In this document: piece after piece, positions 8,448-17,347 of the stretch
Layout: every line of letters begins with the position of its first letter
Numbering within the stretch: position 1 is the first letter of the stretch
Assembly (NCBI GenBank): GCA_023384675.1
Contig: JAHDVK010000036.1
Coordinates: 1 to 43,699, forward strand
Source: Bryobacteraceae bacterium
GTDB taxonomy: Bacteria; Acidobacteriota; Terriglobia; Bryobacterales; Bryobacteraceae
DNA length: 43,699 nt
Direction: 5' to 3'
The notes under the pieces: generated by a model
Seen by the model: the letters and a program-made list of their open reading frames with translations, nothing else
What the model was told of the DNA's origin: nothing
The model's database searches: none
Translations under genes and position numbers: made by a program

Positions 8448-9116
8448 CTAGTCCCGCGACAGCAGCTTGGCGCCCAGCGCCCCGCCGATCGAGGCCAGAA
8501 GCGTCAGCATCAGGAATTGATAGGGGATCAGAAGCAGGAGTTGGGAAGGCTCGCTCTGGAGGCGCTCCAGGGCTTTCACGGCTTCACCTTGCATGCCGGC
8601 GCCTCCGGATTGGCGCACCGTGTCCATGAAACTATCACTCGAAGCGGCGGTCATCACGATGGTGATGAGGATCACGGCCAGCACGAAGCACATCAACCCG
8701 GTGAGCCAGCCAAGCCGCGCGCCTTCCAGCACGGTAAGCCGGAAGCCGCCCCGGCGTTGAAAGAGGTAGCAGGCAAAGCCCCCGGCAAGCAGAGGCGCCA
8801 CCTGGCCGAGGAACGGGCCGCCGACGCTGAGCAGAGCGCCCGCCAGCAACTGAAAGCCCGCGCCCATCATGGCCACCCGCAGGGTCAGCGAGTTGCGCAG
8901 ATGAATGTCGGGTCCGGCGGGCGCGGCGGCCAGGTTGCCGATGGAATCCGGCACGCGGGGAAGCGCCGCGGGTTCCGCCTCCGTCTCGCCGGGCGTTTCC
9001 GCCGGCTCCGGCTCGGGTTCCTCCACCGCGACAATCTCGCGCGTCGGCTTGCCGCATTTGTGGCAGAAGAGCGCGCCCTCTACCAGCCTGGTTCCGCAAC
9101 TGCAATGATTCTCCAC
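8448..9116 (-). CDS. Zinc-ribbon membrane protein of unknown function
   Basis: A 222-residue protein starting at GTG 9116. The N-terminus is a treble-clef/zinc-ribbon with two Cys pairs (CSCG and CHKCGKPT, about residues 5-23). An acidic, proline-rich linker follows (about 28-65, many Glu), then about four hydrophobic helices between 80 and 222, ending in a glycine-rich helix (LLASIGGALGAKLL). The layout suggests a membrane protein with a cytoplasmic metal-binding head. I do not recognise a named family. It converges on the EAL-HDOD gene (63 nt between stops) and diverges from the dehydrogenase at 9179. No clear Shine-Dalgarno precedes the GTG. Confidence 0.75.
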   Translation of the reverse strand: MENHCSCGTRLVEGALFCHKCGKPTREIVAVEEPEPEPAETPGETEAEPAALPRVPDSIGNLAAAPAGPDIHLRNSLTLRVAMMGAGFQLLAGALLSVGGPFLGQVAPLLAGGFACYLFQRRGGFRLTVLEGARLGWLTGLMCFVLAVILITIVMTAASSDSFMDTVRQSGGAGMQGEAVKALERLQSEPSQLLLLIPYQFLMLTLLASIGGALGAKLLSRD

Positions 9117-9178
9117 TCGATTTCAGTGTCCCGTAGGCCTTCCCGGACGCGCAAGCACGCTATCCTAATGTTCTTCCG

Positions 9179-10144
9179 ATGCCGAACGAGACACTGCTGG
9201 TACTTCACGATCCCACGGCGCGCCATTTGGCGCTGCTCGAACGTCTGCCGCCGGAGATTCGTATCGTGGCGAGCGGCGAAGCCGCGGGCCTGCGCGCGGC
9301 TGCGCCGGAAGCGCGCGCGCTGCTGCTCGGGGCCGGGCCCTACCGTGCCGAACTCGAGGCGCTGTGGCCCGATCTGCAGAATCTGGAGTGGATCCACGCG
9401 CTGTCGGCCGGGCTTGAAGGCTTTCTCTTCCCCGCGCTGGTCGAAAGCCCGGTGGTGTTGACCAATTCCGCCGGGGTGTTCGCGCGTTCGCTCGGCGAAT
9501 TCGCCCTAGCCGGCATGCTCTATTTCGCGAAGGATCTCGCGCGGATGAAACGTCAGCAGACGGCCGGGGAGTGGACCTGTTTCGACGTCGAAGAACTGCA
9601 TCAACGTACGCTCGCGGTGGTGGGCTTTGGCGCCATCGGGCGCGCCGCCGCCGCGCGTGCGCGCGCCTTCGGCATGAAAATCCATGCCATGCGGCGTTCA
9701 GTCGCGGCTCCCGATCCGCTGGTGGACCGCTGGTTCACCAGCGAGGACCTTGACGCGATGCTTTCGACTGCCGATTACCTGCTCGTGAGCGCCCCGCTGA
9801 CGCCCGCCACGCGCGGGCTGCTCGACGCACGGCGGCTCGCGCTGCTGCCCCCGCATTCGGTGCTGATCAACCTCGGGCGCGGCCCCGTCGTTGTCGAAGC
9901 GGCGCTGATCGAGGCGCTGCGGCAGCGCCGTATCCGGGGCGCCGTGCTTGACGTCTTCGGCACCGAGCCGCTACCCGCCGGTCATCCCTTCTGGACGATG
10001 GATAACGTCCTGCTGTCGCCGCACACGGCCGACCACACAGCGACGTGGCTGACCGAGGCGATGGAGTTTTTCCTCGACAACTTCGAGCGCTGGCATACGG
10101 GCCAGCCGCTGCTGAACGTCACCCGCAAAAGTGAAGGATACTGA
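9179..10144 (+). CDS. D-2-hydroxyacid dehydrogenase (NAD-dependent)
   Basis: A 321-residue enzyme interconverting 2-oxoacids and D-2-hydroxyacids. The Rossmann motif VVGFGAIGRAAA lies near 145-155. The catalytic triad is visible as Arg in NLGRGPVV, Glu in FGTEPLP and His in LSPHTADHT, in the right order. The N-terminal half is the divergent substrate lid with SAGLEGFLFP and TNSAGVF. The substrate is not predictable. It forms a probable operon with the PLP enzyme 5 nt downstream. A -10-like TATCCT at 9161-9166 would give a very short leader, and no Shine-Dalgarno is obvious, so the mRNA may be nearly leaderless. Confidence 0.9.
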   Translation: MPNETLLVLHDPTARHLALLERLPPEIRIVASGEAAGLRAAAPEARALLLGAGPYRAELEALWPDLQNLEWIHALSAGLEGFLFPALVESPVVLTNSAGVFARSLGEFALAGMLYFAKDLARMKRQQTAGEWTCFDVEELHQRTLAVVGFGAIGRAAAARARAFGMKIHAMRRSVAAPDPLVDRWFTSEDLDAMLSTADYLLVSAPLTPATRGLLDARRLALLPPHSVLINLGRGPVVVEAALIEALRQRRIRGAVLDVFGTEPLPAGHPFWTMDNVLLSPHTADHTATWLTEAMEFFLDNFERWHTGQPLLNVTRKSEGY

Positions 10145-10149
10145 CTGCG

Positions 10150-11109
10150 ATGGAAGTGACTCTCGAACACATCCGCGCCGCCGGGCGCCGCATCGCGCCC
10201 GTGGCGCGCCGTACGCCCGTGCGCACGTCGGGGAGTTTCGACCGCCGCGCGGGCGTCTCCGCCTTTTTCAAGTGCGAGAACTTTCAGCGTGGCGGAGCGT
10301 TCAAGATCCGCGGCGCGGCGAACTTCATTTATTCGATTCCCGGGGACCAGCGCCCGCGCGGCGTCGTCGCGTTTTCGTCCGGCAACCACGCGCAGGCCGT
10401 GGCCATCGCGGCACGTTCGGTGGGGGTCGAGGCCACTCTGGTGATGCCCACGGACGCGCCCGCATCGAAACTAGCCGCTACACGCGCGCACGGCCCGCGC
10501 ATCGTGCAATACGACCGGCTGACCGAGGACCGCGAGGCCATCGGCCGCCGGATCGCCTCCGAAACCGGCGCCACGCTGGTTCCACCCTTCGACCATCCCT
10601 GGATCGTCGCCGGGCAAGGCACGGCCGCGCTCGAACTGCTCGAAGAGGTCCCGGATCTCGACGCAGTGGTGGTGTGCCTGGGCGGCGGCGGGCTGTTGTC
10701 CGGGTGCGCGATCGCCGCGCGCGCCCTGGCGCCGAAGGCACGCGTATTCGGCGTCGAACCGCAGCTAGCCAACGACTATTGGCTGTCGCGGCGCGCGGGC
10801 GCGCCGGTCACCATCGCGCCGCCCGATACCATTGCCGACGGCCTGCGCACCACCACGCCGGGCGGCCACACCTTCCCCATCATCCAAACGCTGGTGGACG
10901 ACATTCTGCTCGTGAGCGAGGACGAAATCCGCGCCGCGATGGCCTTTCTGTTGAGCCGGACCAAGATGCTCGCCGAGCCGAGCGGCGCGGTGGCCGCGGC
11001 GGCGGTCCTGTTCGGCAAACTGCCCCCGGGCCTGCGGCGCGCGGGCGTGCTGATCTCGGGCGGCAACGTCGATCTGGGTTTCCTCGCCACACTGCCCGCC
11101 GCCGATTAG
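10150..11109 (+). CDS. Threonine dehydratase / serine racemase-like PLP enzyme
   Basis: A 319-residue fold-type II PLP enzyme. The PLP lysine is K52 in GGAFKIRGA, followed by SSGNHAQAVA (substrate loop) and the phosphate-binding GGGGLLSG. A serine in ISGGNVD near the C-terminus sits where the pyridine nitrogen is bound. There is no C-terminal ACT regulatory domain, so it resembles the short catabolic threonine ammonia-lyase/serine racemase group rather than biosynthetic IlvA. It lies 5 nt after the D-2-hydroxyacid dehydrogenase. Together they could process hydroxy-amino acids through 2-oxoacids, which is inference. A 768-codon open frame on the same strand runs through this gene but is a high-GC shadow until 11163. 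Confidence 0.9.
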   Translation: MEVTLEHIRAAGRRIAPVARRTPVRTSGSFDRRAGVSAFFKCENFQRGGAFKIRGAANFIYSIPGDQRPRGVVAFSSGNHAQAVAIAARSVGVEATLVMPTDAPASKLAATRAHGPRIVQYDRLTEDREAIGRRIASETGATLVPPFDHPWIVAGQGTAALELLEEVPDLDAVVVCLGGGGLLSGCAIAARALAPKARVFGVEPQLANDYWLSRRAGAPVTIAPPDTIADGLRTTTPGGHTFPIIQTLVDDILLVSEDEIRAAMAFLLSRTKMLAEPSGAVAAAAVLFGKLPPGLRRAGVLISGGNVDLGFLATLPAAD

Positions 11110-11162
11110 CGTATAGATCCGCCGCGCCGGGCCGATATGCCCAGTGTAGGCAGATCTCATTG

Positions 11163-12437
11163 ATGGTACGGAGCTTATACCCCTTCGAACCGGAACAGGC
11201 GCATTGCCGGCGGGTGGCGGACTGGGTCTGGCTGATTGGCCGCAAGCAGAAGCTGGACGCGGGTCTGCTCGGCATCCTTGAACGGGCCGCCCTGCAGCAC
11301 CACGCGCCAGGATTGTCGTTGTCCGGCGAAGCGGTGCTGCGGCTGTTCACCGAGCTCGAGCGCGAACTGCCGGATCGCGCGGATCCGCCTCCGGCCCAAC
11401 CCGACGGCGCCGAGGCGCTCGCCGCGTCGCTGCGCGAGGTCTGCGCCACCGCGACCGGGCCGAGGGCCAAGCCGATCGGTCTTCTCGCGCAAATTCTCGA
11501 GGCCGCCCACGTTTTCGACGAATGTCTCGAAGCGCTTCCGTACGAAGAGCGTCCGCTGGCCGAGTTGCTCGACGACGCCGTTTCGCTCTCGCCCGACCCC
11601 TACTGGCCGCCGCTGCTCGAGATCTTCCGCAAGCCTGTCCGGTTTGATGGCAAGATCCTGGACGCCGCGCTCGCCAATGTGCCCGTGAACCCGGAGATTG
11701 TCGCCGCGGTGGCCGAAGCCACTTCCGATCCGGATGCGGACCTGGGCCGGCTGGAACGCGCGGCAGGACTCGATCCGGGGCTCGCCGCGTCCTTGCTGCA
11801 GGCGGCGAACTCTGCCCGGTATGCCTTGCGGCATCCCATCTCTTCGCTCGGCCACGCGATCAGCTTCCTGGGCTTGGATGCGACGCGCCAGGTGCTGGCC
11901 GCCGCCGCGTTCCGGCCCGCTTTCGCCGCTCCCGCCGCGCGCGCGTTGTGGCCGCACTCGATCGAGGCCGCCTCGCTCGCCGCCGGCATCGCCAGGAAGG
12001 TGCCGGAACTGGTTCCTGCAGAGGCCTTTCTCGCCGGGCTGCTTCACGATTTCGGGCGCCTGCTGCTGCTGTCGTCGCCAGAGCCCCCACTCAGCGTCTA
12101 CACCACACTGCTTGAGCGCGGCTGCCCACCCGTGGCGGCCGAACTCGCGCTCTGCGGCATCGATCATGCCGAAATCGGCGCGCGGATCCTTGAACACTGG
12201 AATATCGCGGAACCGGTCTGCCTGGCGGTCCGGCAGCACCACCGGGTGCGGCCGAACAACTCGCCCCTCGGCGCGCTGCTGCAGTTATGCGAGGAAATCG
12301 CCGGCTCTGGCGAGGATCTGCCCAGCCTGCCGCGCTTGCGGGACTCTCTCCGCACACTGCGCCTGCCCGCGGCGATCCTCGCCGACCGGCCCGCGCCCGT
12401 GCCCGAGCGGCTTATGGCTCTTCAAGAGGAATCGTAA
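11163..12437 (+). CDS. HDOD domain protein
   Basis: A 424-residue cytoplasmic protein. The N-terminal part (about 1-170) is helical with HD-like fragments (EQAHCRRVADWVWLIG, LQHHAPG) that look like a degenerate HD domain. Residues about 175-390 are an HDOD domain: NPEIVAAVAEA, LLQAANSARYAL, SLGHAISFLGLDATRQVL, then WPHSIEAASLA and LLHDFGRLLL, where the His-Asp pair is intact. HDOD proteins act in signalling or regulation and most have no known catalytic activity. The start at 11163 is the first ATG where the protein-like frame begins; its ribosome binding site is weak. The 3' end overlaps the convergent TadE-like gene by 26 bp. Confidence 0.82.
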   Translation: MVRSLYPFEPEQAHCRRVADWVWLIGRKQKLDAGLLGILERAALQHHAPGLSLSGEAVLRLFTELERELPDRADPPPAQPDGAEALAASLREVCATATGPRAKPIGLLAQILEAAHVFDECLEALPYEERPLAELLDDAVSLSPDPYWPPLLEIFRKPVRFDGKILDAALANVPVNPEIVAAVAEATSDPDADLGRLERAAGLDPGLAASLLQAANSARYALRHPISSLGHAISFLGLDATRQVLAAAAFRPAFAAPAARALWPHSIEAASLAAGIARKVPELVPAEAFLAGLLHDFGRLLLLSSPEPPLSVYTTLLERGCPPVAAELALCGIDHAEIGARILEHWNIAEPVCLAVRQHHRVRPNNSPLGALLQLCEEIAGSGEDLPSLPRLRDSLRTLRLPAAILADRPAPVPERLMALQEES

Positions 12438-12849
12438 CCTTCAACGGCAGGTTGCGGGCGTTTCTGCCGCCGGTAAATGGGAGAATCACCGTGATCGGCA
12501 CCCCGTTCACCTCCACCTTCAGCCGCTGCTCATTGAAGGTCCGGTCGAGAATTTCGGCCTTCACATTTTGCATCTTCAAGCCCATGAAGCCAGCCGGCAT
12601 GATGCCGTCCTCCCGGTCAGGCGGCTGATTGCCGTACACAATCCGTTCGCGGATCTGCTCCTCGGTGAGCATTTCCACCACGGCGTCCCTCGCCACGCCC
12701 CGCACGCGCTGAGTCAGCGACTGATGCACATACAAAATCTGTGCGAAGTCCACAATCCCAACCAGCACGAACACGAAGACCGTCAGCACCAGGGCGCTTT
12801 CCAGCATCGCGCTGCCTTTTCGCCGTTGACCGCGTTGGACTTTTCTCAT
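12412..12849 (-). CDS. TadE-like pseudopilin
   Basis: A 145-residue protein with the TadE signature: a basic N-terminus (MRKVQRGQRRKG), SAMLESALVLTVFVFVLVGI as the single membrane helix with the pilin-type Glu after the cleavage region, then a soluble C-terminal domain. TadE-type pseudopilins are minor parts of Flp/Tad pili. The start at 12849 has CCGGAG about 10 nt upstream; the longer start at 12870 would overlap the previous gene. It is third in a minus-strand operon with a second TadE-like gene and a TadG-like gene. Its last 26 bp overlap the HDOD gene tail to tail. Confidence 0.85.
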   Translation of the reverse strand: MRKVQRGQRRKGSAMLESALVLTVFVFVLVGIVDFAQILYVHQSLTQRVRGVARDAVVEMLTEEQIRERIVYGNQPPDREDGIMPAGFMGLKMQNVKAEILDRTFNEQRLKVEVNGVPITVILPFTGGRNARNLPLKVTIPLEEP

Positions 12850-12856
12850 GGCTGAT

Positions 12857-13294
12857 TTACTCCGGAGCATAGACGCCCAAATACGGAAATACAGCTTCGG
12901 GCTTTGATATCTGGAACGTCCTCAAGACCACGTTCATGGGGAAATTCTGCACGCTGACGCGCACGTAGGCCGGCGCCTGGTTGATGGTCTGCACGGATAC
13001 GTTGACGTGCGATGGCTGTAAGCCTTTCACCACCGGGAGGCTACCGCCATTCGGGTCCCCGTACACGGTCATGTTGCGCACCGCCTGCGCGTAGCCCGCG
13101 CTTGGCGTCGCATTCGGCGAATCGTAGGTCCGGTAGCTGGCATACCGCGCTCCCGCGCGCACCGCGCTGGCCAGGTGGTTGTAGTAGTAGAACGCCAGCC
13201 CAAACTGGAATGTGCCAAGAAAAACCGGCACGAGCACAATAAACGCCAGCGCCGACTCGATCAGCGCATTGCCCCGCTGCCGCCGCCGTCTCAT
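12857..13294 (-). CDS. TadE-like pseudopilin
   Basis: A 145-residue protein, the same length as its downstream neighbour. MRRRRQRGN is followed by ALIESALAFIVLVPVFLG, the TadE membrane helix with its conserved Glu, then FGLAFYYYNHLASAVRAGAR, a tyrosine-rich segment common in these proteins, and a soluble beta-rich tail. The start at 13294 was chosen because its ATG overlaps the TGA of the TadG-like gene (ATGA) and gives a normal TadE N-terminus; the long upstream extension of the frame is a shadow. It should be co-translated with the TadG-like gene. Confidence 0.87.
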   Translation of the reverse strand: MRRRRQRGNALIESALAFIVLVPVFLGTFQFGLAFYYYNHLASAVRAGARYASYRTYDSPNATPSAGYAQAVRNMTVYGDPNGGSLPVVKGLQPSHVNVSVQTINQAPAYVRVSVQNFPMNVVLRTFQISKPEAVFPYLGVYAPE

Positions 13295-14394
13295 TTCACC
13301 AGCCTCACGACCCAGGCGCCGGAGTCTTCGACACCCTTGTGATTGACGCCCTGCACGTAGGAGCCGATGTATTCGGCGCACCAAGCCTGGTTGCCGCCAC
13401 TGCCGTACTCGCCAGTGGGCCGGAGGAAGAAGGCGCCGATGTTCACCATGCGAAGATTGGCGCCGGGCGGGGTGCCGCCATTGTTGATGGGCACGCCGAC
13501 TATCCTGCGCCCGTTGCCGCGGCCACCGGCCTGATATTGCCCGTACGTGAGCGTGGTGGAGTCGGTGTCCTGGCTGATGCGGGTCCGGAGCGCATCCAGC
13601 ATGGACTGCTTTGCGCCGCCCGTCATCTCGATGATGTCGCCGATGGTCCTGAACACGCTCTGATAGTCGTTGATGATGGTCTGCCGGATGACGCTGGCGC
13701 TGGTCTGTTCGATGAAGCCGCGCTCGGAGCCGCCCATGGCCTCCGCCAGATTTAGAACCTGCTGGGTCCGGTCGCCGATGCACATGTTCGATCCCTGGCC
13801 GCCCGCGTTGGGCAGTTTCGGATTGGCGGGCCAGCGCAGTGTATAGACCTGGCCCGGCGTCAGTCCGAAATGGACCGGGTCGCTGAGGTCGTGCGCGAAT
13901 GGCGAGAACGGGAACAGCCCTTCGCGGAAGCTGGTCTTCTCGACCTGCGCCCCAGCCGCGGTCGCTACCACGGTCGCCCGCTCCTGACTCACCACGATGG
14001 GCATGAAGTACAGCTTGGGCCGTGTGGTCGCGGTGACGCGGACAAAACGGCTTCGCAACGAGGCCGAGTTGGCCTCCACCCAGGGACCCTCCGGAGCCAG
14101 CGCAAAACGCGTGGTCACCTCCTGAAAGGGATGCTGCCCGAGATCGTACTTCTGCGTGCTCTGGCTGGTGACGTTTGCGGCCCGCAGTATCCCGGCGCTG
14201 GTGCCATCCAGCTCCGCGGCCGCTTCCAACGACATGGAATCGACGAAATTCTGAGATTCTGTCTTGACCACGAACATGCGCCCAAGGTCCACCGCCATAC
14301 CCAGGGCGCCGATGACAATCACCGCCGCGATGGCAGAGGCGATCAAAACGAAGCCGCGTTGCCGGGTCCTGGTGAAACGCTTTGCCTCTCTCAT
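13291..14394 (-). CDS. TadG-like (Flp pilus-assembly TadE/G-like) protein
   Basis: A 367-residue protein. A basic N-terminus (REAKRFTRTRQRG) leads into FVLIASAIAAVIVIGALGM, a membrane helix of the TadG type, then AVDLGRMFVVKTESQNFVDS, the hallmark following segment. A long extracytoplasmic region follows, with ATAAGAQVEK near 150, a central LRWPANPKLPNAGGQG segment and a C-terminal Gly-rich region. First gene of the Tad-like trio. No TadA ATPase, TadB/C platform, RcpA secretin or CpaB is present, so any apparatus must be encoded elsewhere. Some TadG proteins carry a VWA domain, but I see no clear MIDAS site here. Confidence 0.82.
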   Translation of the reverse strand: MREAKRFTRTRQRGFVLIASAIAAVIVIGALGMAVDLGRMFVVKTESQNFVDSMSLEAAAELDGTSAGILRAANVTSQSTQKYDLGQHPFQEVTTRFALAPEGPWVEANSASLRSRFVRVTATTRPKLYFMPIVVSQERATVVATAAGAQVEKTSFREGLFPFSPFAHDLSDPVHFGLTPGQVYTLRWPANPKLPNAGGQGSNMCIGDRTQQVLNLAEAMGGSERGFIEQTSASVIRQTIINDYQSVFRTIGDIIEMTGGAKQSMLDALRTRISQDTDSTTLTYGQYQAGGRGNGRRIVGVPINNGGTPPGANLRMVNIGAFFLRPTGEYGSGGNQAWCAEYIGSYVQGVNHKGVEDSGAWVVRLVK

Positions 14395-14543
14395 ACGCCT
14401 ATACTATCGGTAAGCCTTGCGATCTTCATATGCCAGGAAAACTCCTAATTGAAGACAAAACGCCTTAGAGCAGCACAAAAATCGGCCTAGGATGTCACGC
14501 CCCCGCCCCCCTTGCATCAGGTAATCTGGATACAGAACCGCCT

Positions 14544-14729
14544 ATGCCCATGTACGAATACCGCTGCACCGCCTGTGGGGAAACCTACGAACAGCTCCGC
14601 CGTATGTCTGAGGCGGACAAGGACTTAGCGTGTCCGCACTGCGGCTCTCAGCAGGTGGAGCGGCAGATCTCGGCCTGCTCGATCGGCGGCTGCGGGGGAG
14701 GCTCGGCTGGCGGCGCGGGCTTCTCTTGA
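14544..14729 (+). CDS. FmdB-family zinc-ribbon regulatory protein
   Basis: A 61-residue protein with the FmdB/CxxC_CXXC_SSSS signature: MPMYEYRCTACGETYE at the N-terminus, a second Cys pair in CPHCGSQQVERQIS, and a Gly/Ser-rich tail. The family is small, zinc-binding and very common, with no settled function. No Shine-Dalgarno is visible before ATG 14544. It stands alone between the divergent Tad operon and the convergent HerA-like gene; a GGCCGG/CCGGCC inverted repeat lies between the two stops (about 14747-14762) without a T-tract. Confidence 0.88.
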   Translation: MPMYEYRCTACGETYEQLRRMSEADKDLACPHCGSQQVERQISACSIGGCGGGSAGGAGFS

Positions 14730-14768
14730 GCCCGCTGACCCCGAAGCGGCCGGTCCGGCCGTTGAATG

Positions 14769-17111
14769 CTATCTCCAACCCAAAGCGACGAAGCGCACCT
14801 GGATCCCCGTGCGTTTGGGTTTGATGGTGATTTTCTCGAACCGTTCGTTGGCCGGGTCGAGCAGCGCGGTGACGGCCGTAAGTTCCTGCTGGAATTGCGC
14901 TTCCAGCGCCTGAAGCTGCTGTTCGACCGATGCGGCGGTCTCTTCAGCCCGCGCCACGTCGGCTTTCTCTTTGCCAATCCGGCCTGCTGAGCGGGCTGCG
15001 GTCCCGATGCGGCCGACGTTGGTGGCCGAAACCGCCTTCCGTCCCATGAATGCGCCGAGCAGGGAAGTGCCGATGGTGAGCATCGAGTTCATCGTTTGCG
15101 ACTTCACCTGCTGCTTCTCGGCCTCCACCTTCTGGCGGGCCCGCATCATCCGGTCGTTGAGGGTGTTGAAGCGCGAAGCGTATTTCTGGCGCAGCTTTTC
15201 GGTTTCGGCGTCGCGCACCTCGTGGGCGCGATGGAGCAGGCGGATGCGGAAGTCGCGTTCATCCTCGCCGGGGTGTGAAACTTGCTTCAGCGCGGCGCTG
15301 CGCCACAGGTCCATGGTGCAGTTCTGCGCAAGCCAGGTAGTGAAGGTCTTCTGCCACGCCGGGTAATTTTTCGCGTTCGCCGCCGCTGAGGGCAACTCGC
15401 TGAACGTGGCTCCGGGGACTGGTTGCTTCATTAATTCGTTCAACGGCAGATCGACGGCCTCGCTCTGGTCCCAATCCACGGGCGCGACGCCTTCGGATAT
15501 GGGCGTGGCGAACAGCACATCGCGCAACTCGCTCACACCGAGTTTCGCATCGCTTAATTCGACCTGCGCAGCGCCGAAAACACACGGTTCGTAGTGCAGC
15601 GCGCCGTGCAGTGGGACGAATAGTTCATCGATGCCCGGCGGCAGCACGGGCTTTGCTCCGCCCGCGGCGGCAGCCGCGGCGGGCGCGGCGGCGGAGGGAG
15701 CCGGCGCGGCGGCGCGCCCGCTCATCAACTGCCGGATCTGCGGCCGCGTCAGCGGGCCGCGCAGATAGGACATGCACCAGCGCGTGGAAAACACCGCGGG
15801 CGCACCCGAGTGAACATTGTTCAGCAAAAAGACGCGCGCGCCGAGGCCCGAAAGCAGCTGGTCCATTTCGGCTTTGTCGAAACGGCCGCCGGAGGCCTCG
15901 GCGGCGCTTTGCAGGCCCTCGAGGACGCGCATTTTGTCGCGGTCGGTCTGGAGGCGGCCGATGAACCAGGTGCCGGTGTTCGCCAGCCCTTTGTAGTCGA
16001 GATCGCCCGGATTCTGCGTAGCCAGCACCACGCCCACGCCGAAGGCGCGCGCCTGCTTGAGCAACGTCAGAAGCGGTTTCTTGGAGGGCGGCTCGGCCAC
16101 GGGCGGGAAATAGCCGAAGATCTCGTCCATGTAAACGATCGCGCGCAGCGAGGACGTGCCCGTCTGGCGGCGCATCCAGCCCAGCACTTCGTTCAGCAGC
16201 AGCGCGACGAAAAACATGCGTTCGCTGTCGCTCAAGTGGGCAATGGAGACGATGGCCACGCGGGGCTTGCCCTGCGGCGTATAGAGCAGGCGGTCGAGGT
16301 TTAGCGGTTCGCCTTCGAGCCAGGCTTCGAAGCCCGGCGAGGCGAGCAGGCTGTTGATCGACATGGCGAGCGTGAACCGGTCCTTCGCGGGGTAGAAGCT
16401 GTCGAGGTCCATCACGCCGACCTTGGTGAAGGGCGGCTGCTGGATGAGGCCGATCAGTGTTCCGAGGTCGAGATCCTGGCCCTGGCGCCAGGCGTGGTCG
16501 AGGATCGACGTCACCAGCACATGCTCGCGCGACATGGCATCGGCCTTCACCCCTGCGAGGCCCAGCAGCGATGCGGCGGTGGACTGGATGCGGTCGCGGA
16601 AGGCTTCGCGGTCGTCTCGCGTGGCGGCATCGGGCGCCTGGAAGGAGGCGAGAATTGAAACCGGAATGCCCGCATCGGACCCGGGAGTGTAAATGGCGAA
16701 CTCGGCCGAGGCGCGCAGGCGCTCGATGCGCGCGCCGTCCTGGTCCCACTCGGACAGGCCCTTGCGCCAGCGTTCGGCGGTCTGGGCGGCGAAGGTCCTG
16801 ACGTCGAGGCCCTGGCGGCGGGCTTCGTCCTCGTCCACCCAGGGTTCGAAATCATCGGGGCTGAGACGCGGGAAGGTGAGCAGGAGGTTGCCGAGGTCGC
16901 CCTTGGGATCGATCACCAGCGCGGGGATGCCGTCGATGGCGGCCTCCTCGAGCAGGCCCACGCAGAGGCCGGTCTTGCCCGACCCGGTCATGCCGACACA
17001 CACGGCATGGGTCGTCAGGTGCTTGGATTCGTAGAGGAGTGCGGCCCCGCTATCGCGATCGCGCCCAAGATAGAAAACGCCGAGTTTTTCGTAATCCATT
17101 GACTCCGCCAT
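14769..17111 (-). CDS. HerA/FtsK-like P-loop ATPase with C-terminal coiled coil
   Basis: A 780-residue ATPase of the HerA-like group (DUF87/DUF853 type ATP-binding proteins). Walker A is GMTGSGKT at 40-47 and Walker B is RAIVYMDE at 323-330. LATQNPGDLDYKGLANTGTW is the sensor-like segment typical of HerA ATPases. An Ala/Pro-rich linker follows at about 465-485, then a domain of unknown function, and from about 610 a long charged coiled coil interrupted by a Gly/Ala-rich hydrophobic stretch (MLTIGTSLLGAFMGRKAVS). The start at 17111 is uncertain; M5 (17099) has a GGAG close before it. Last gene of an operon with SPFH and Arc-like genes, 16 nt behind the latter. HerA ATPases translocate DNA or remodel substrates; here the partner is unknown, but membrane association is plausible. 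Confidence 0.85.
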   Translation of the reverse strand: MAESMDYEKLGVFYLGRDRDSGAALLYESKHLTTHAVCVGMTGSGKTGLCVGLLEEAAIDGIPALVIDPKGDLGNLLLTFPRLSPDDFEPWVDEDEARRQGLDVRTFAAQTAERWRKGLSEWDQDGARIERLRASAEFAIYTPGSDAGIPVSILASFQAPDAATRDDREAFRDRIQSTAASLLGLAGVKADAMSREHVLVTSILDHAWRQGQDLDLGTLIGLIQQPPFTKVGVMDLDSFYPAKDRFTLAMSINSLLASPGFEAWLEGEPLNLDRLLYTPQGKPRVAIVSIAHLSDSERMFFVALLLNEVLGWMRRQTGTSSLRAIVYMDEIFGYFPPVAEPPSKKPLLTLLKQARAFGVGVVLATQNPGDLDYKGLANTGTWFIGRLQTDRDKMRVLEGLQSAAEASGGRFDKAEMDQLLSGLGARVFLLNNVHSGAPAVFSTRWCMSYLRGPLTRPQIRQLMSGRAAAPAPSAAAPAAAAAAGGAKPVLPPGIDELFVPLHGALHYEPCVFGAAQVELSDAKLGVSELRDVLFATPISEGVAPVDWDQSEAVDLPLNELMKQPVPGATFSELPSAAANAKNYPAWQKTFTTWLAQNCTMDLWRSAALKQVSHPGEDERDFRIRLLHRAHEVRDAETEKLRQKYASRFNTLNDRMMRARQKVEAEKQQVKSQTMNSMLTIGTSLLGAFMGRKAVSATNVGRIGTAARSAGRIGKEKADVARAEETAASVEQQLQALEAQFQQELTAVTALLDPANERFEKITIKPKRTGIQVRFVALGWR

Positions 17112-17127
17112 TGTACTGCCGGTGGGG

Positions 17128-17334
17128 TTAATCCTGGGGAGTCTCTTCCTCGGGCGGCGCGGGCCGGCCGGCGGAATCTTTCGGTTCCTTCAGCCGCCCG
17201 CGCTCCCTGAGTGCGTGGCGCAGCACGAATTCGATCTGGCCGTTCAGGCTGCGCAGGTCATCGTCGGCCCACTTGCGGAGCGCATCCAGAACCTTCCCGT
17301 CCATGCGAAGAAGGAATGTTTTGCGCTCAGCCAT
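17128..17334 (-). CDS. Arc-like ribbon-helix-helix DNA-binding protein
   Basis: A 68-residue protein. Residues about 4-47 match the Arc/MetJ-type ribbon-helix-helix layout: a short strand (KTFLLRM), a first helix (KVLDALRKWADDDLRS), the LNGQIEFVLRHAL second helix, and then a charged, disordered tail rich in Pro and Glu. Such proteins dimerise and bind short palindromes, often those of their own operon. It lies 13 nt after the SPFH gene and 16 nt before the HerA-like gene. The palindrome at 18266-18281 over the operon promoter is the natural candidate target (inference). Confidence 0.85.
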   Translation of the reverse strand: MAERKTFLLRMDGKVLDALRKWADDDLRSLNGQIEFVLRHALRERGRLKEPKDSAGRPAPPEEETPQD

Positions 17335-17347
17335 TCGTCCATTGCTC

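Noticed and set aside
10131-11162. Long open frame on the plus strand preceding the HDOD gene in the same frame.
   Set aside because: It runs through the threonine dehydratase-like gene in another frame with Arg/Ala/Pro-rich, family-less sequence. The real protein starts at 11163.
14747-14762. GC-rich inverted repeat between fmdB-like and HerA-like genes as a terminator.
   Set aside because: The stem is short and no T-tract follows on either strand; evidence is too weak for a separate feature.
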